Shown: positions 54,035-63,905, counted from the stretch's first letter. The stretch is 64,000 bases of DNA from Corynebacterium pelargi (GCF_014635485.1 NZ_BMCX01000004.1:186001-250000); one strand, 5' to 3'. The notes: generated by a model not told the origin, from the letters alone. Made by a program: numbers and translations.

Positions 54035-56125
54035 ATGCTCAATCCACCCATTGCCCCCATCCATCCCAAGACCCGCACCCACCACGGCTTTGAGTTCGTG
54101 GATAACTACGAGTGGCTGCGTGACAAGGAATCGGATGAGACCATCCAGTACCTGGAGGCGGAAAACGCCTACACCGAGCAGGAAACCGAGCACCTGGCCA
54201 CGCTTCGCAAGAACATCTTTGAAGAGATCAAGAAGCACACCAAGGAAACGGACATGTCCGTGCCGCAGCGCAAGGGCGCATATTGGTATTACAGCCGCTC
54301 CGTGGAGGGCAAGAGCTATGGGCTTTCTTGCCGTGTTCCCGCTGAGCTGGGCACCTGGGTGCCGCCGGTGATCGACGAGTCCACCCCGCCTGCCGATGAG
54401 CAGGTGCTGCTCGATTTGAACGAGCTCGCCGAAGGCCACGAGTTCTTCTCCCTCGGCGCGGCGTCGATAAGCGATTCCGGCAGCCTGCTGGCTTATTCCA
54501 CCGACACCTCCGGCGATGAGCGCTTCACCATCCGGATCAAAAACCTTGATAGCGGCGAGTTGCTTGTCGACGAAATCCCCGACGCCTTCTACGGCGCGAC
54601 GTGGGCGGGGGAGGACTACCTGTTTTATCAACGCGTGGACGAGGCCTGGCGCCCTGATTCGGTGTGGCGCCATAAGCTCGGCACCCCTGTTGAGCAGGAC
54701 GTATGTGTGTTCCGTGAAGAAGACGGGCGCTTCAACGTCGGCATTGGTGCCACACGCAGCGATCGCTATCTCATGATCGAGGTGGCCTCCAAGATCACCT
54801 CCGAGGTGTGGGTGCTGGAACAAACCAACCCCGAAGGCGAATTCGAGTGCGTGATTCCGCGTGAAAAGGGCAAGGAATACGACCTTGACCACGCCATCGT
54901 AGAAGGCGAGGACTTGTGGATTATTACCCACAACTTCTCCGGCCCGAACTTTGAGGTGGCCTGGGCGCCGCTGGATCGCCCCACCGAGATGACCACCCTG
55001 ATCCCGCACCGCGATGACGTGCGCATCGAAGGCGTGGATACCTACCTCGGCCAAATCGTGGTGGGCTACCGCGCAGGCGCCATCGGGCGCGTTGCGGTGA
55101 TGAAGCTCGATCCTGGCTTTAGCACCTTCGAGGAGCTCGAATTTGAAGAGGAGCTCTACTCCGTGGGCTCTTCCGGCAATCCCGAGTGGGACGCACCGGT
55201 GCTGCGCATGAGCTATGGCTCTTTCACCGTGCCCGGTGAAGTCTTTGACTATGAGGTAGCCACCGGCAAACGCACCGTGCTCAAAGAGCGCGAGGTGTAC
55301 CACTACAACGCCGATGATTATGTAGCCACCCGCCTGTGGGCGCAGGCCGAAGACGGCATCCGCATCCCGATCTCCCTGGTGCACCGCAAGGACCTGGATA
55401 TAAGCAAACCCAACCCCACCTTGCTCTATGGCTATGGCTCCTATGAGATGTCCATTGATCCGGGCTTTTCTGTAGCGCGCCTTTCGCTGATGGATCGCGG
55501 CATGATCTTCGCCGTGGCCCATGTGCGCGGCGGTGGCGAGATGGGCCGCGGCTGGTACGACACGGGCAAGACCGTGACCAAGAAGAACACCTTCACCGAC
55601 TTCATTGCCGTGGCAGATCACCTGATCAAACGTGGTGTGACCACACCAGAGCAGCTTGTGGCCGAGGGAGGCTCTGCAGGCGGCATGCTCGTTGGTGCCG
55701 TGGCAAACCTTGCCGGGGATCGCTTCAAGGCCATCGAAGCCGTGGTGCCCTTCGTGGATCCGCTGACCTCCATGCTCATGCCCGAGCTTCCACTCACGAT
55801 CACCGAGTGGGACGAGTGGGGCGATCCGCTGCACGAGCAGGAGGTCTATGAGTACATGGCCTCCTACGCGCCCTATGAAAACGTCGAGGCCAAGGATTAC
55901 CCCAATATCTTGGCAGTAACCTCGCTGAACGACACGCGCGTGCTCTACGTGGAGCCGGCCAAGTGGATCGCCAAATTGCGTGCCACCGCCACCGGCGGGC
56001 AGTTCCTGCTCAAAACGGAGATGGTGGCAGGCCACGGTGGTGTGTCCGGGCGCTATGAAAAGTGGCACCAAACCGCATTCGAGTACGCATGGCTTGCCAA
56101 TCAGGCTGCGGGCGTGCGCGAATAA
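54035..56125 (+). CDS. ptrB: Prolyl oligopeptidase-family protease (oligopeptidase B-like)
   Basis: This 696-residue S9A serine peptidase has an N-terminal beta-propeller and a C-terminal hydrolase domain. The nucleophile lies in GGSAGGMLVGAV near residue 549, the acid in TSLNDTRVLYVEP and the histidine in AGHGGVSGRY. The propeller begins after VDNYEWLRDKESDE. Oligopeptidase B cleaves short peptides after basic residues in the cytoplasm; no signal peptide is seen. ATG codons lie at 54026 and 54035. TACGAT at 54022-54027 fits a -10 box for a leaderless start at 54035, which I prefer. Confidence 0.9.
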   Translation: MLNPPIAPIHPKTRTHHGFEFVDNYEWLRDKESDETIQYLEAENAYTEQETEHLATLRKNIFEEIKKHTKETDMSVPQRKGAYWYYSRSVEGKSYGLSCRVPAELGTWVPPVIDESTPPADEQVLLDLNELAEGHEFFSLGAASISDSGSLLAYSTDTSGDERFTIRIKNLDSGELLVDEIPDAFYGATWAGEDYLFYQRVDEAWRPDSVWRHKLGTPVEQDVCVFREEDGRFNVGIGATRSDRYLMIEVASKITSEVWVLEQTNPEGEFECVIPREKGKEYDLDHAIVEGEDLWIITHNFSGPNFEVAWAPLDRPTEMTTLIPHRDDVRIEGVDTYLGQIVVGYRAGAIGRVAVMKLDPGFSTFEELEFEEELYSVGSSGNPEWDAPVLRMSYGSFTVPGEVFDYEVATGKRTVLKEREVYHYNADDYVATRLWAQAEDGIRIPISLVHRKDLDISKPNPTLLYGYGSYEMSIDPGFSVARLSLMDRGMIFAVAHVRGGGEMGRGWYDTGKTVTKKNTFTDFIAVADHLIKRGVTTPEQLVAEGGSAGGMLVGAVANLAGDRFKAIEAVVPFVDPLTSMLMPELPLTITEWDEWGDPLHEQEVYEYMASYAPYENVEAKDYPNILAVTSLNDTRVLYVEPAKWIAKLRATATGGQFLLKTEMVAGHGGVSGRYEKWHQTAFEYAWLANQAAGVRE

Positions 56126-56141
56126 AGGCAAAGTAGGGGAT

Positions 56142-56594
56142 ATGAATTTCTTTGATATCCCCATCACCTATGCCGATGGCCGTGACTCCACCATGGCCGA
56201 CTTCCAAGGCCACTGCCTGCTCATTGTCAACACCGCCTCGAAGTGCGGCTACACGGAGCAGTTGGAAACCTTAGAAGAACTCTTCCAGGACTATATGCAG
56301 CGCGGCCTGTTCGTTATTGGCGTGCCAAGCGATGACTTCCAAGAAGAGCCTTTGAGCAATAAGCAGATTGCCAAGGAATACGCCAACTATGGTGTGAGCT
56401 TCCCGCTATTGGCCAAAGGCTCTTTGGATACCGCGCTGTATAGCTACCTCATTGGGGATGGCCCTGGGATTGAGTGGAACTTTGAAAAGTTCGTGGTCTC
56501 ACCCGAGGGCAAGGTGGTTGGGCGTTTTGCCCCCAGCCTGGAGCCGGATGAGATGAAGGTAATTGAGGTGCTCGAAGAGCATCTTCCGGTATAA
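56142..56594 (+). CDS. mpx: Glutathione-peroxidase-like thiol peroxidase (Mpx)
   Basis: The 150-residue protein has the GPx fold with the peroxidatic cysteine in NTASKCGYTEQLE (Cys36), the VPSDDFQEEP loop and the Trp-Asn-Phe motif IEWNFEKFVV. In C. glutamicum the equivalent gene near purQL encodes Mpx, a mycothiol/mycoredoxin-dependent peroxidase. No second cysteine follows in the usual resolving position, which fits a one-cysteine, thiol-dependent mechanism. The ATG has AGGGGA upstream and 16 bases separate it from the oligopeptidase. Confidence 0.88.
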   Translation: MNFFDIPITYADGRDSTMADFQGHCLLIVNTASKCGYTEQLETLEELFQDYMQRGLFVIGVPSDDFQEEPLSNKQIAKEYANYGVSFPLLAKGSLDTALYSYLIGDGPGIEWNFEKFVVSPEGKVVGRFAPSLEPDEMKVIEVLEEHLPV

Positions 56595-56601
56595 CAACAA
56601 C

Positions 56602-56631
56602 AAACTGGGCAGTCTTTCGACTGCCCAGTTT
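56602..56631. terminator. Terminator after the peroxidase gene
   Basis: A perfect 13-bp stem, AAACTGGGCAGTC with GACTGCCCAGTTT, closes a TTTC loop. The stem itself ends in TTT; no longer T run follows. Confidence 0.78.
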
Positions 56632-57312
56632 GCGTAACCCTCTATCTCAAAAGGAAGATGCCTCATACCAATCGGCGGCTGGCTTCCCACACTCATTACG
56701 GGCTTGGCCCCTCAACCAAGTCGTTCCCGCAATGCCCTCATGGTGGGAAAACCTCTGGTATAACGTGTCCCTCAACGTGTTATACCGCGTCTCGCCGTTG
56801 GCAATTTCCGGAACTAGCGGTACAGAGTCTCGATCCTGCTAGCCGGATGAAGCGGCGAAGCTATCAAACAACCCTCTCCTTCCACATCGGTTTTGTTCCT
56901 ATCGAGTCGGTCTGCATCTGACCGGCTGATGCACCCAAGTTTGGCACGGGTAATCACGCCCGGCAAGGGTGGTGTTTAGCGCTTTGACCTGCATAAATGC
57001 CGAACCTGAAGAATAGCTGGGAATCGTTGATATTTCCTGATTTACCCGCTTGAGCAGCAATGATGAATGTGCCTCAGAGCCAAAAAGGTGATGGTTGGAC
57101 AAAAGTTTAAAGCTAGCTGGCAGTTTGTTTCTACTTGGCGCAAAGCCACAAACGCGCAGTTCAAGCGCCCTGCTGCGCGGTTGGGGGTAGTGCAGGCTTT
57201 GAGCTTGGATACTTCCCGGGGCGCACAGGTAACGTGTGTGGCGATGCGCCTAGATCCAAGGCGATCGCCGTCAACACTGACACTCACCATCCTTAAAGGG
57301 AGCTTTATCAAC
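56632..57312. other. Long intergenic stretch before purS
   Basis: This 680-base stretch has no open frame that reads like protein on either strand. It contains a perfect 8-base inverted repeat, GGTATAAC at 56757-56764 and GTTATACC at 56779-56786, with AACGTGT repeated inside. It probably holds the purSQL promoter and perhaps a leader RNA or the remains of a lost gene. Confidence 0.5.
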
Positions 57313-57555
57313 GTGGCCCGTGTAGTTGTGAACGTGATGCCCAAGGCGGAAATCCTCGACCCCCAAGGTCAGGCCGTCGTTCGTGCGCTTGGACGCCTCG
57401 GTGTTGAGGGGGTGGCCGATGTGCGTCAAGGCAAGCGCTTCGAAATCGAAGTCGATGATGCCGTGACTCGCGCAGATATTGAAAAGATGGCCGAGACCCT
57501 GCTTGCCAACACCGTGATTGAAAACTTCGACGTGATCTTCGAGGCGGCCGAATGA
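57313..57555 (+). CDS. purS: FGAM synthase subunit PurS
   Basis: The 80-residue PurS is the small subunit that bridges PurQ and PurL in formylglycinamidine ribonucleotide synthesis. It reads [18 protein letters not shown] and [20 protein letters not shown], covering the whole family fold. The start is a GTG with AAAGGGAG about ten bases upstream. The upstream open frame from 57067 is not conserved. Its stop overlaps purQ by four bases (ATGA). Confidence 0.93.
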   Translation: MARVVVNVMPKAEILDPQGQAVVRALGRLGVEGVADVRQGKRFEIEVDDAVTRADIEKMAETLLANTVIENFDVIFEAAE

Positions 57556-58223
57556 GCGCCAGGATCGGAGTAATCACCTTTCCAGGAACGCTTGACGACG
57601 TAGACGCTGCCCGCGCGGCCCGTCTCGCAGGTGCCGAGGCCGTCTCGCTTTGGCACGCCGATGAAGATCTCAAGCAGGTCGACGCCGTGGTCGTACCCGG
57701 AGGCTTCTCCTACGGAGATTACCTGCGCACCGGCGCCATCTCTGCGCTGGCACCAGTGATGCGATCCGTGATCGACGCAGCGCACAAGGGCATGCCGGTG
57801 CTGGGCATTTGCAATGGCTTCCAGATCCTTACCGAGGCCCACCTGCTGCCAGGCGCCCTGACTCGTAACCAAGGCCTGCACTTCCACTGTGTGGATACCC
57901 ACCTGGTGGTGGAAAACAACACCACCGCGTGGACGAATACCTGCAGCGCTGGAGAGAAAATCTACATCCCCTCCAAGCATGGTGAGGGACGCTTCCAGGC
58001 GGATGCGAAGACCGTCGAAAAGCTTGAAGGCGAAGGTCGAGTGGTGTTCCGCTATACCGAAAACTTCAATGGATCCGTCAACGGGATCGCCGGAATTAGC
58101 AATGAAACCGGCCGAGTAGTCGGTTTGATGCCCCACCCAGAACACGCCGTGGAAACGCTGACCGGCCCTTCAGTTGATGGGCTCAAGCTCTTCGTTTCTG
58201 CCATCGGCTCGATCGCGGCATAG
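57552..58223 (+). CDS. purQ: FGAM synthase glutamine amidotransferase subunit PurQ
   Basis: PurQ releases ammonia from glutamine for PurL. The 223-residue class I amidotransferase has the nucleophile Cys in [13 protein letters not shown] (near residue 84), the oxyanion segment [15 protein letters not shown] and the His/Glu pair in [10 protein letters not shown]. The start overlaps purS and purL follows after 12 bases, forming the three-gene operon purSQL found in Gram-positive bacteria. Confidence 0.95.
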   Translation: MSARIGVITFPGTLDDVDAARAARLAGAEAVSLWHADEDLKQVDAVVVPGGFSYGDYLRTGAISALAPVMRSVIDAAHKGMPVLGICNGFQILTEAHLLPGALTRNQGLHFHCVDTHLVVENNTTAWTNTCSAGEKIYIPSKHGEGRFQADAKTVEKLEGEGRVVFRYTENFNGSVNGIAGISNETGRVVGLMPHPEHAVETLTGPSVDGLKLFVSAIGSIAA

Positions 58224-58235
58224 GGAAGTACTGCT

Positions 58236-60533
58236 ATGACTCACACTTTTAATGACACGGTCGAGGCGGCACAGGCCCACCCCGATCTTGAACAGCCCTA
58301 CCTTTCGCTTGGGCTCAAAGACGATGAATACGCCCGCATCAAGGAGATTCTCGGCCGCAGGCCCACCGACGCCGAGCTGGCCATGTACTCGGTGATGTGG
58401 TCGGAACACTGCTCCTATAAGTCCTCCAAGGTGCACCTGCGCTACTTCGGTGAAACCACCACCGAGGAGATGGGGTCGAAGATCCTCGCCGGTATTGGCG
58501 AAAACGCAGGCGTGGTGGATATTGGCGATGGCAACGCGGTGACCTTCCGCGTGGAATCCCACAACCACCCCTCCTTTGTGGAACCCCACCAAGGTGCCGC
58601 CACCGGCATCGGCGGCATCGTGCGCGACATCATGGCCATGGGCGCACGCCCCATCGCGGTGATGGACCAACTGCGTTTCGGTCCTGCCGATGCCCCCGAT
58701 ACCTCCCGCGTTCTACCCGGTGTGGTGGATGGCATTTCCCACTACGGCAACTGCCTGGGTCTGCCCAATATCGGCGGCGAAACCGTCTTCGATGCCTCCT
58801 ACGCCGGCAACCCGCTGGTTAATGCCCTGTGCGTGGGCACGCTGAAGGTAGAAGACCTCAAACTCGCCTTCGCCTCTGGCCTTGGCAATAAGGTCATGCT
58901 CTTTGGTTCGCGCACCGGCCTCGACGGCATCGGTGGTGTATCCGTGCTGGCCTCCGATAGCTTCGAAGACGGCGCAGAGCGCAAACTTCCTGCCGTGCAG
59001 GTGGGCGACCCCTTTGCAGAAAAGGTCCTCATCGAATGCTGCCTCGACCTCTACAAAGCAGGCGTTGTGGTTGGTATTCAAGATCTCGGTGGCGCCGGCC
59101 TTGCCTGCGCTACCTCCGAGCTTGCAGCAGCAGGCGATGGCGGCATGGAAATCAACCTCGATGCCGTGCCGCTGCGTGCCGCCAATATGACGGCCGCAGA
59201 GATCCTTTCTTCTGAATCCCAAGAACGCATGTGTGCCGTGGTGCGCCCCGAGGACGTGGAGCGCTTCAAGGAAATCTGCGCCCACTGGGATGTCACCTGC
59301 GCCGAAATCGGCGAGGTAACCGATGGCCAGCACCTGCTCATCCGCCACCGCGGCGAGCTCGTGGTGGATGCACCCGCACACACCATCGCCCACGAAGGCC
59401 CCGTCTACGAGCGCCCCTTCGCACGCCCCGAATGGCAAGACCAGCTCCAGCAGCTCCAGCCCATGCCAAGGCCAAGCAGTGCCGAGGAATTGCGCGAAGC
59501 GCTGCTGAAGATGGTGGCCTCTCCCGCGCTGTGCTCCAGGGAGTTCATTACCAACCAGTACGACCGCTACGTGCGCGGTAATACCGTCAAGGCACAGCAT
59601 GCCGATGCCGGTGTGCTGCGTATTGACGAAGAAACCGGCCGCGGCGTTGCCGTATCGGCCGATGCCTCCGGGCGCTACACCAAGCTCGACCCGAACATGG
59701 GTGCCCGCTTGGCGCTGGCAGAGGCGTATCGCAACGTCGCCGTCAGCGGCGCACGCCCCATCGCGGTGACCAACTGCCTGAACTTTGGTTCGCCCGAAGA
59801 TCCCGGCGTGATGTGGCAATTCCGCGAGGCGGTGCATGGTCTTGCCGATGGTGCCAAGGAACTCGGCATCCCCGTTTCCGGCGGCAATGTGTCCTTCTAC
59901 AACCAGACCGGCGAAGAAGCCATCTTGCCCACCCCTGTCGTTGGTGTGCTCGGTGTGATCGACAACGTTGAACACGCCATCGCCCACGACCTCGGCTCTG
60001 AACAAGACGAGGTGCTCTTCGTGCTGGGTGAAACCCGCGATGAGCTCGGCGGATCCATCTGGCAGGACGTCTCCGGCGCAGGGCTTTCCGGTTTGCCTCC
60101 GCAGGTAGACCTTGGCAATGAGCAGCGCCTGGCGGAATTCTTTGTGGGCAATACCGCCTTGACGGCCGCCCATGACGTTTCCGAGGGTGGCTTGGCGCAG
60201 ACGCTGGTAGAGATGGCGATTCGTTCCGGCGGTGGCCTCGATGTGGATCTCTCAGGCGTGCACGAGGATGCCTTCGTGGCGATGTTCTCCGAGTCGGCAT
60301 CGCGCGCAGTGATCGCTACCACCGCCGATCGCGTGGCGGAAGTAGAAGAGCGTGCACAGGCATGTGGCGTGCCCATTGCACGCATTGGCAACACCACTGC
60401 CTCGCGCACCTTGAAACTTGGCAATGCCGCTGTGAGCTTCGAGGAATCCTTAGATGAGCTCGAAGCCACCTGGAAAGCCACCCTGCCTGGGCTTTTCGGA
60501 CACGCTGTTGGTGCTAACTCCGTAGTGGAGTAG
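58236..60533 (+). CDS. purL: FGAM synthase large subunit PurL
   Basis: The 765-residue small-type PurL performs the ATP-dependent amidation of FGAR. It shows the SHCSYKSS-like segment ([15 protein letters not shown]), the conserved [19 protein letters not shown] stretch near residue 105, and a second AIR-synthase-like repeat with [13 protein letters not shown]. The length fits PurL proteins that need PurS and PurQ, both encoded just upstream. The ATG has GGGAAG upstream. Confidence 0.95.
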   Translation: MTHTFNDTVEAAQAHPDLEQPYLSLGLKDDEYARIKEILGRRPTDAELAMYSVMWSEHCSYKSSKVHLRYFGETTTEEMGSKILAGIGENAGVVDIGDGNAVTFRVESHNHPSFVEPHQGAATGIGGIVRDIMAMGARPIAVMDQLRFGPADAPDTSRVLPGVVDGISHYGNCLGLPNIGGETVFDASYAGNPLVNALCVGTLKVEDLKLAFASGLGNKVMLFGSRTGLDGIGGVSVLASDSFEDGAERKLPAVQVGDPFAEKVLIECCLDLYKAGVVVGIQDLGGAGLACATSELAAAGDGGMEINLDAVPLRAANMTAAEILSSESQERMCAVVRPEDVERFKEICAHWDVTCAEIGEVTDGQHLLIRHRGELVVDAPAHTIAHEGPVYERPFARPEWQDQLQQLQPMPRPSSAEELREALLKMVASPALCSREFITNQYDRYVRGNTVKAQHADAGVLRIDEETGRGVAVSADASGRYTKLDPNMGARLALAEAYRNVAVSGARPIAVTNCLNFGSPEDPGVMWQFREAVHGLADGAKELGIPVSGGNVSFYNQTGEEAILPTPVVGVLGVIDNVEHAIAHDLGSEQDEVLFVLGETRDELGGSIWQDVSGAGLSGLPPQVDLGNEQRLAEFFVGNTALTAAHDVSEGGLAQTLVEMAIRSGGGLDVDLSGVHEDAFVAMFSESASRAVIATTADRVAEVEERAQACGVPIARIGNTTASRTLKLGNAAVSFEESLDELEATWKATLPGLFGHAVGANSVVE

Positions 60534-60547
60534 CGCAGCAGCCGCAG

Positions 60548-60600
60548 AACCCCGGTGGTGTAAAGGCCTAGGTGGCCTGAAGTGTCACCGGGGTTTCGCA
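60548..60600. terminator. Terminator after purL
   Basis: A 10-bp stem, AACCCCGGTG with CACCGGGGTT, encloses a smaller AGGCC/GGCCT hairpin at 60548-60595. Confidence 0.75.
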
Positions 60601-60663
60601 TGCGTGGCAACATAGAACCTATGCTGCTTGCAGCAAGGTGTCGATGAATAAAAGGAGCCACGG

Positions 60664-61389
60664 ATGGGTCGCAAAAACGCACCCCACACCACGTTGGAAG
60701 AACGCGTGATTGAGCGACGCCTCTTATTGGCCGATCGTGGCGTTCGACCGCTGATTCGTGGATGGTTTCACCTCTTTGCATCCCTCGCCTCGATTATCTC
60801 CGGCTCAGTGCTTTCCACCATCGCGTGGATGAAGCTGCCGCCGGTGCAGGCGCTTGGCGTCACCATCTATGCCATTGGTGTGCTGGTGTTATTTGGAGTC
60901 TCTGCCGCCTATCACCGCGGGCCGTGGCGCTCCAGCAAAACCGTGAAGTGGTGGCGTAGGGCAGACCACGCCACGATTGCGGTGTTTATCGCCGCCACCT
61001 ACACCCCCTTGTGCCTGATCGCCCTGCCGGGAACGCCGGGGCTGATCATGTTGCTCATCGCCTGGATCGGCGCACTCGCCGGGGTGGTGATGAACCTGGT
61101 GTGGATCGATCACCCGCGCTGGTTGGCCGTTGCCGTGTACCTGGTGCTGGGCTGGCTCATCGTGCCGTTGATCCCGCAACTATGGAGCAATATCGGCCAT
61201 CTTGTGGTGTGGCTGCTGCTTGCCGGCGGTTTGGTCTACACCGTGGGTGCTGTGGTGTATGGGCTGCGGTGGCCTGGGCGCAACGCCAAGCTCTATGGCT
61301 ATCACGAGCATTTCCACACCGCCACGATCATTGCCGCAGCCTTGCACTTTATTGCCATCTGGATGGTCGTTGGTGCTGTCGCCTCCTAA
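60664..61389 (+). CDS. Hemolysin III/TrhA family membrane protein
   Basis: This 241-residue protein has seven membrane helices of the PAQR superfamily. Typical elements are RGWFHLFASLASIISG at the start of helix 1, SAAYHRGPW, RRADHATIAVFIAATYTPL and the late GYHEHFHTATIIAA. The conserved Ser, Asp and His residues form the metal site of PAQR proteins. TrhA proteins are linked to membrane-energetics homeostasis; a true haemolytic role is doubtful. It is a single gene between two terminators. Confidence 0.88.
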   Translation: MGRKNAPHTTLEERVIERRLLLADRGVRPLIRGWFHLFASLASIISGSVLSTIAWMKLPPVQALGVTIYAIGVLVLFGVSAAYHRGPWRSSKTVKWWRRADHATIAVFIAATYTPLCLIALPGTPGLIMLLIAWIGALAGVVMNLVWIDHPRWLAVAVYLVLGWLIVPLIPQLWSNIGHLVVWLLLAGGLVYTVGAVVYGLRWPGRNAKLYGYHEHFHTATIIAAALHFIAIWMVVGAVAS

Positions 61390-61460
61390 TAGGGCAGCGG
61401 TAGGGCGCAGCAGGGCGCAGCCGTTGGCGCAGTTGATCTTTTTGCGCCATTGATCTTTCA

Positions 61461-61502
61461 ACGCCCGGTTACTCAAGGGGGAGTAGCCGGGCGTGCTTTT
61501 TT
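61461..61502. terminator. Terminator after the hemolysin III gene
   Basis: A 14-bp stem with one G-T pair, ACGCCCGGTTACTC with GAGTAGCCGGGCGT, closes a short purine loop at 61461-61494 and is followed by GCTTTTTT. Confidence 0.88.
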
Positions 61503-61520
61503 GGGGGTAACACTTGGCGA

Positions 61521-61539
61521 TTAGGTGAGGGTTTCCTAA
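61521..61539. promoter_or_regulatory. Candidate DtxR-like box
   Basis: The site TTAGGTGAGGGTTTCCTAA has intact TTAGGT and CCTAA arms and matches the DtxR consensus at about 15 of 19 positions. It lies 56 bases before the methyltransferase gene. Confidence 0.45.
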
Positions 61540-61594
61540 GTGATGCGCTAGATTAGGTACGGAAATAGCCGTTAGTAAATGGATTGAGGTTGCC

Positions 61595-62386
61595 ATGCCC
61601 CCTGCGCTTCCAATGGATCAACGCCCCACCGAATCCGTGCCCGGCCACTGGCTGCTCGCCCGACTAGGCAAGCGCGTGCTTCGTCCCGGAGGGCTAGAAC
61701 TCACCACCGCCCTACTTGATGCCGCACAGCTTCAAGGCAAGAAGGTCGCGGAATTTGCCCCCGGTATTGGTAAGACCGCCAAGCTGATCCTGCAACGCCA
61801 TCCGGCAAGCTATATCGGCATCGATGAAGATCCCCAAGCAGTGGCGCTGAGCCAAGAAGCTATCGGTGATCAAGGCCAGATTCGCCAAGCCCAGGCCCAG
61901 GACACTGGGCTCGAGAGCCAGAGCGTGGACGTAGTGGTGGGTGAAGCCATGCTCACCATGCAAGGCGCAAAAGGGAAAAGCGCGATTATCAACGAGGCGT
62001 ATAGGGTGCTCGAACCCGGTGGAAGGTATTGCATCCACGAGCTTTCCTTGCGCCCCGATGGCATTGCAGAGGAGATCAAGCAGGAAATTTCCAAAGCACT
62101 CGCCCGAAGCATCCATGTGAATGCCCGACCCCTTACGCAGTCTGAATGGCAAGCGGCGCTTGAGCAGGCTGGATTCAAGGTCATCAGCGTCAAACACGCC
62201 GGGATGGAATTGCTCGATCTCAAGCGCAACATCGACGATGAAGGGATCGCCGGAACTGCGAGGATCCTGTTCAACCTCCTGCGCATGCCAGCGGCCAGGA
62301 AACGCGTGATGGCCATGCGCAAGGTATTCCACCAGTACGCCGACTCATTGGCAGCCATTGCGATTGTGGCGGAGAAGCCGGCATGA
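61595..62386 (+). CDS. Class I SAM-dependent methyltransferase
   Basis: The 263-residue enzyme has the SAM motif VAEFAPGIGKTAKLI (about 51-65), the acidic ribose-binding residue in YIGIDEDPQA, motif II VDVVVGEAMLTM and the post-I segment YRVLEPGGRYCIHEL. It is of the UbiE/small-molecule type; the substrate is unknown. The ATG at 61595 starts a probable operon of at least four genes joined by ATGA overlaps. A DtxR-like box upstream suggests possible iron control. Confidence 0.82.
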   Translation: MPPALPMDQRPTESVPGHWLLARLGKRVLRPGGLELTTALLDAAQLQGKKVAEFAPGIGKTAKLILQRHPASYIGIDEDPQAVALSQEAIGDQGQIRQAQAQDTGLESQSVDVVVGEAMLTMQGAKGKSAIINEAYRVLEPGGRYCIHELSLRPDGIAEEIKQEISKALARSIHVNARPLTQSEWQAALEQAGFKVISVKHAGMELLDLKRNIDDEGIAGTARILFNLLRMPAARKRVMAMRKVFHQYADSLAAIAIVAEKPA

Positions 62387-63189
62387 AATCCGGCCAACAG
62401 TTTTCTCGCCAGCAGCTTTTGAGCACCGTGATCACCTCGGCTGTTGTCTCCTTCGTGGTAGCTGCCTTGCTGATCACCCTGGCGGTCCAAGCCCTACAAC
62501 GCGAGGATCGCACCAGCTTGCAGGCAGACGCGAGCACTGCTGCCCAAGGCAATACGGACAAGAACGCACCCCAAAGCACCGAGCCTGAGGCAACAACGAG
62601 CAGCGAGCCTGCGCCTTCGAGTAGCACCGAGCCGCCGGATGCGGAGCAGGCCTTGGCCGCGGCCACCTCGGAGGCGACAGCGAGCCCGAGCACAGCAAGC
62701 CCGAGCAGCCAAACAAGCCCGAGCACCCAAGCAGACCCAGACGCCGAGGACGCCGAGGACGCACCGAGCGCAGCCAATAACGCCCGAGGCTGGCAGCCAA
62801 CAACGCCGCTGCCTGCTAATTTCCGGGTGACGAACCCCAACCCCAGCCTGGATGAACTCAACGCGATCATCCACTTCCTTGTGGCCACACCTGCCAGCGA
62901 TGAGGCCAAAGCGGCGAACCTTGAAGGTGGGCGTGCCGCGGTGCTGATTCCGCAGACCGTCTATCGCCTGGGCCTTTTCCGTGCACCGCTTGGGTGGAAA
63001 GAAGTCACAGGCCCGCTTGAGCTTGGGCAGGATAGGGCAGTGGCCACACTGATTTCCGAGTCGGCTGGGCGCCCTGGGGTGCACACCAGAATCCAATTTG
63101 TTTACCGCGATGGCAATTGGCGCCTGGCGAATGCCTCGATCTGCGAGGGCGTGCGCACCGTCGGATTGCCTTTGGAATGCCCCGCATGA
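62383..63189 (+). CDS. Anchored extracytoplasmic protein, Mtb12-like domain
   Basis: The 268-residue protein has an N-terminal membrane anchor (VITSAVVSFVVAALLITLAV, about 11-30), then a low-complexity linker of about 100 residues rich in Ser, Thr, Glu, Pro and Ala. The C-terminal domain (about 145-268) has LDELNAIIHFLVATP, RIQFVYRDGNWRLANASIC and a final Cys pair. The domain order and FVxxDGxWxL motif resemble the low-molecular-weight antigen Mtb12 family of mycobacteria. The ATG overlaps the methyltransferase stop. The role is unknown; it may serve the ABC transporter encoded next. Confidence 0.68.
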   Translation: MKSGQQFSRQQLLSTVITSAVVSFVVAALLITLAVQALQREDRTSLQADASTAAQGNTDKNAPQSTEPEATTSSEPAPSSSTEPPDAEQALAAATSEATASPSTASPSSQTSPSTQADPDAEDAEDAPSAANNARGWQPTTPLPANFRVTNPNPSLDELNAIIHFLVATPASDEAKAANLEGGRAAVLIPQTVYRLGLFRAPLGWKEVTGPLELGQDRAVATLISESAGRPGVHTRIQFVYRDGNWRLANASICEGVRTVGLPLECPA

Positions 63190-63902
63190 TCCCTGCAATC
63201 GAGGTGGAACACCTGCACCGCCGCTTTGGTAGCAAGGTCATCTTCCAAGACCTCAATCTGCGCATCAACCAGGGCAGTACCTGCGCGCTGCTCGGTGCCA
63301 ATGGCGTTGGCAAAACCACACTGTTAGCCATGCTCGCAGGGGCCTTGCAGCCCAGTTCGGGCACCATCCGCATCGAGGGCCTTAACCCCAGAACGCTAGC
63401 GCAGCCCTTGCATCAGGTGGGGTTTCATTTCGATGTCGCGGCCTTGCACCCCCACCACAGCCCTCGCCGGCATTTGCAGTGGATGGCGACCGCGCTGGGC
63501 GTCGACAAGCAACGCGTAGACATGCTCATCCACCACGCCGGTTTGGAGCCCTTCGCGCAGCGTCGCCTCAAGCATTGTTCGCTGGGGATTCGCCAAAGAA
63601 CCGGCATTGCCGCAGCGATGCTGGCCGATCCTCCGATTTTGCTTTTCGACGAACCCCTCAACGGCCTGGATCTTCAAGGCATCCTGTGGTTTCGCGGGCT
63701 GCTCGATGCATGGCGCGCGGAAGCGAAAACGGTGGTCTTATCCACCCACGACCTGCCAGAAGCTCAGCGCAGCGTGGATCAGGTGTGCATCATCGCCGAC
63801 AAGCGCGTGCGCTACCAGGCCGGATTGGAGGAAGTGCTCGCTGCATTCGGCGGGCTTGAGCAGGCCATGATCGCGCACATCCCAGACTTGGCAAGGAGCT
63901 AG
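63186..63902 (+). CDS. ABC transporter ATP-binding protein
   Basis: The 238-residue ATPase has Walker A GANGVGKTTLL near residue 39, a degenerate signature CSLGIRQRTGIA, Walker B ILLFDEPLNGLD and H-loop LSTHDLPEA. It resembles ABC-2-type exporter ATPases. The ATG at 63186 overlaps the previous stop and the next gene follows after three bases, so it pairs with the truncated membrane gene downstream. The substrate is unknown. Confidence 0.85.
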   Translation: MIPAIEVEHLHRRFGSKVIFQDLNLRINQGSTCALLGANGVGKTTLLAMLAGALQPSSGTIRIEGLNPRTLAQPLHQVGFHFDVAALHPHHSPRRHLQWMATALGVDKQRVDMLIHHAGLEPFAQRRLKHCSLGIRQRTGIAAAMLADPPILLFDEPLNGLDLQGILWFRGLLDAWRAEAKTVVLSTHDLPEAQRSVDQVCIIADKRVRYQAGLEEVLAAFGGLEQAMIAHIPDLARS

Positions 63903-63905
63903 CCC

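Noticed and set aside
53960..56167. 735-codon open frame on the minus strand opposite the S9 peptidase
   Set aside because: It is an antisense shadow of a high-GC coding region: composition is rich in His, Gly and Val and it has no motif, while the plus strand has a full catalytic triad.
57067..57312. N-terminal extension of purS from an upstream start
   Set aside because: PurS proteins are about 80 residues and the extension is not conserved; a good ribosome-binding site precedes the GTG at 57313.
58713..60173. 486-codon open frame opposite purL
   Set aside because: Antisense shadow; purL is complete and conserved on the plus strand.
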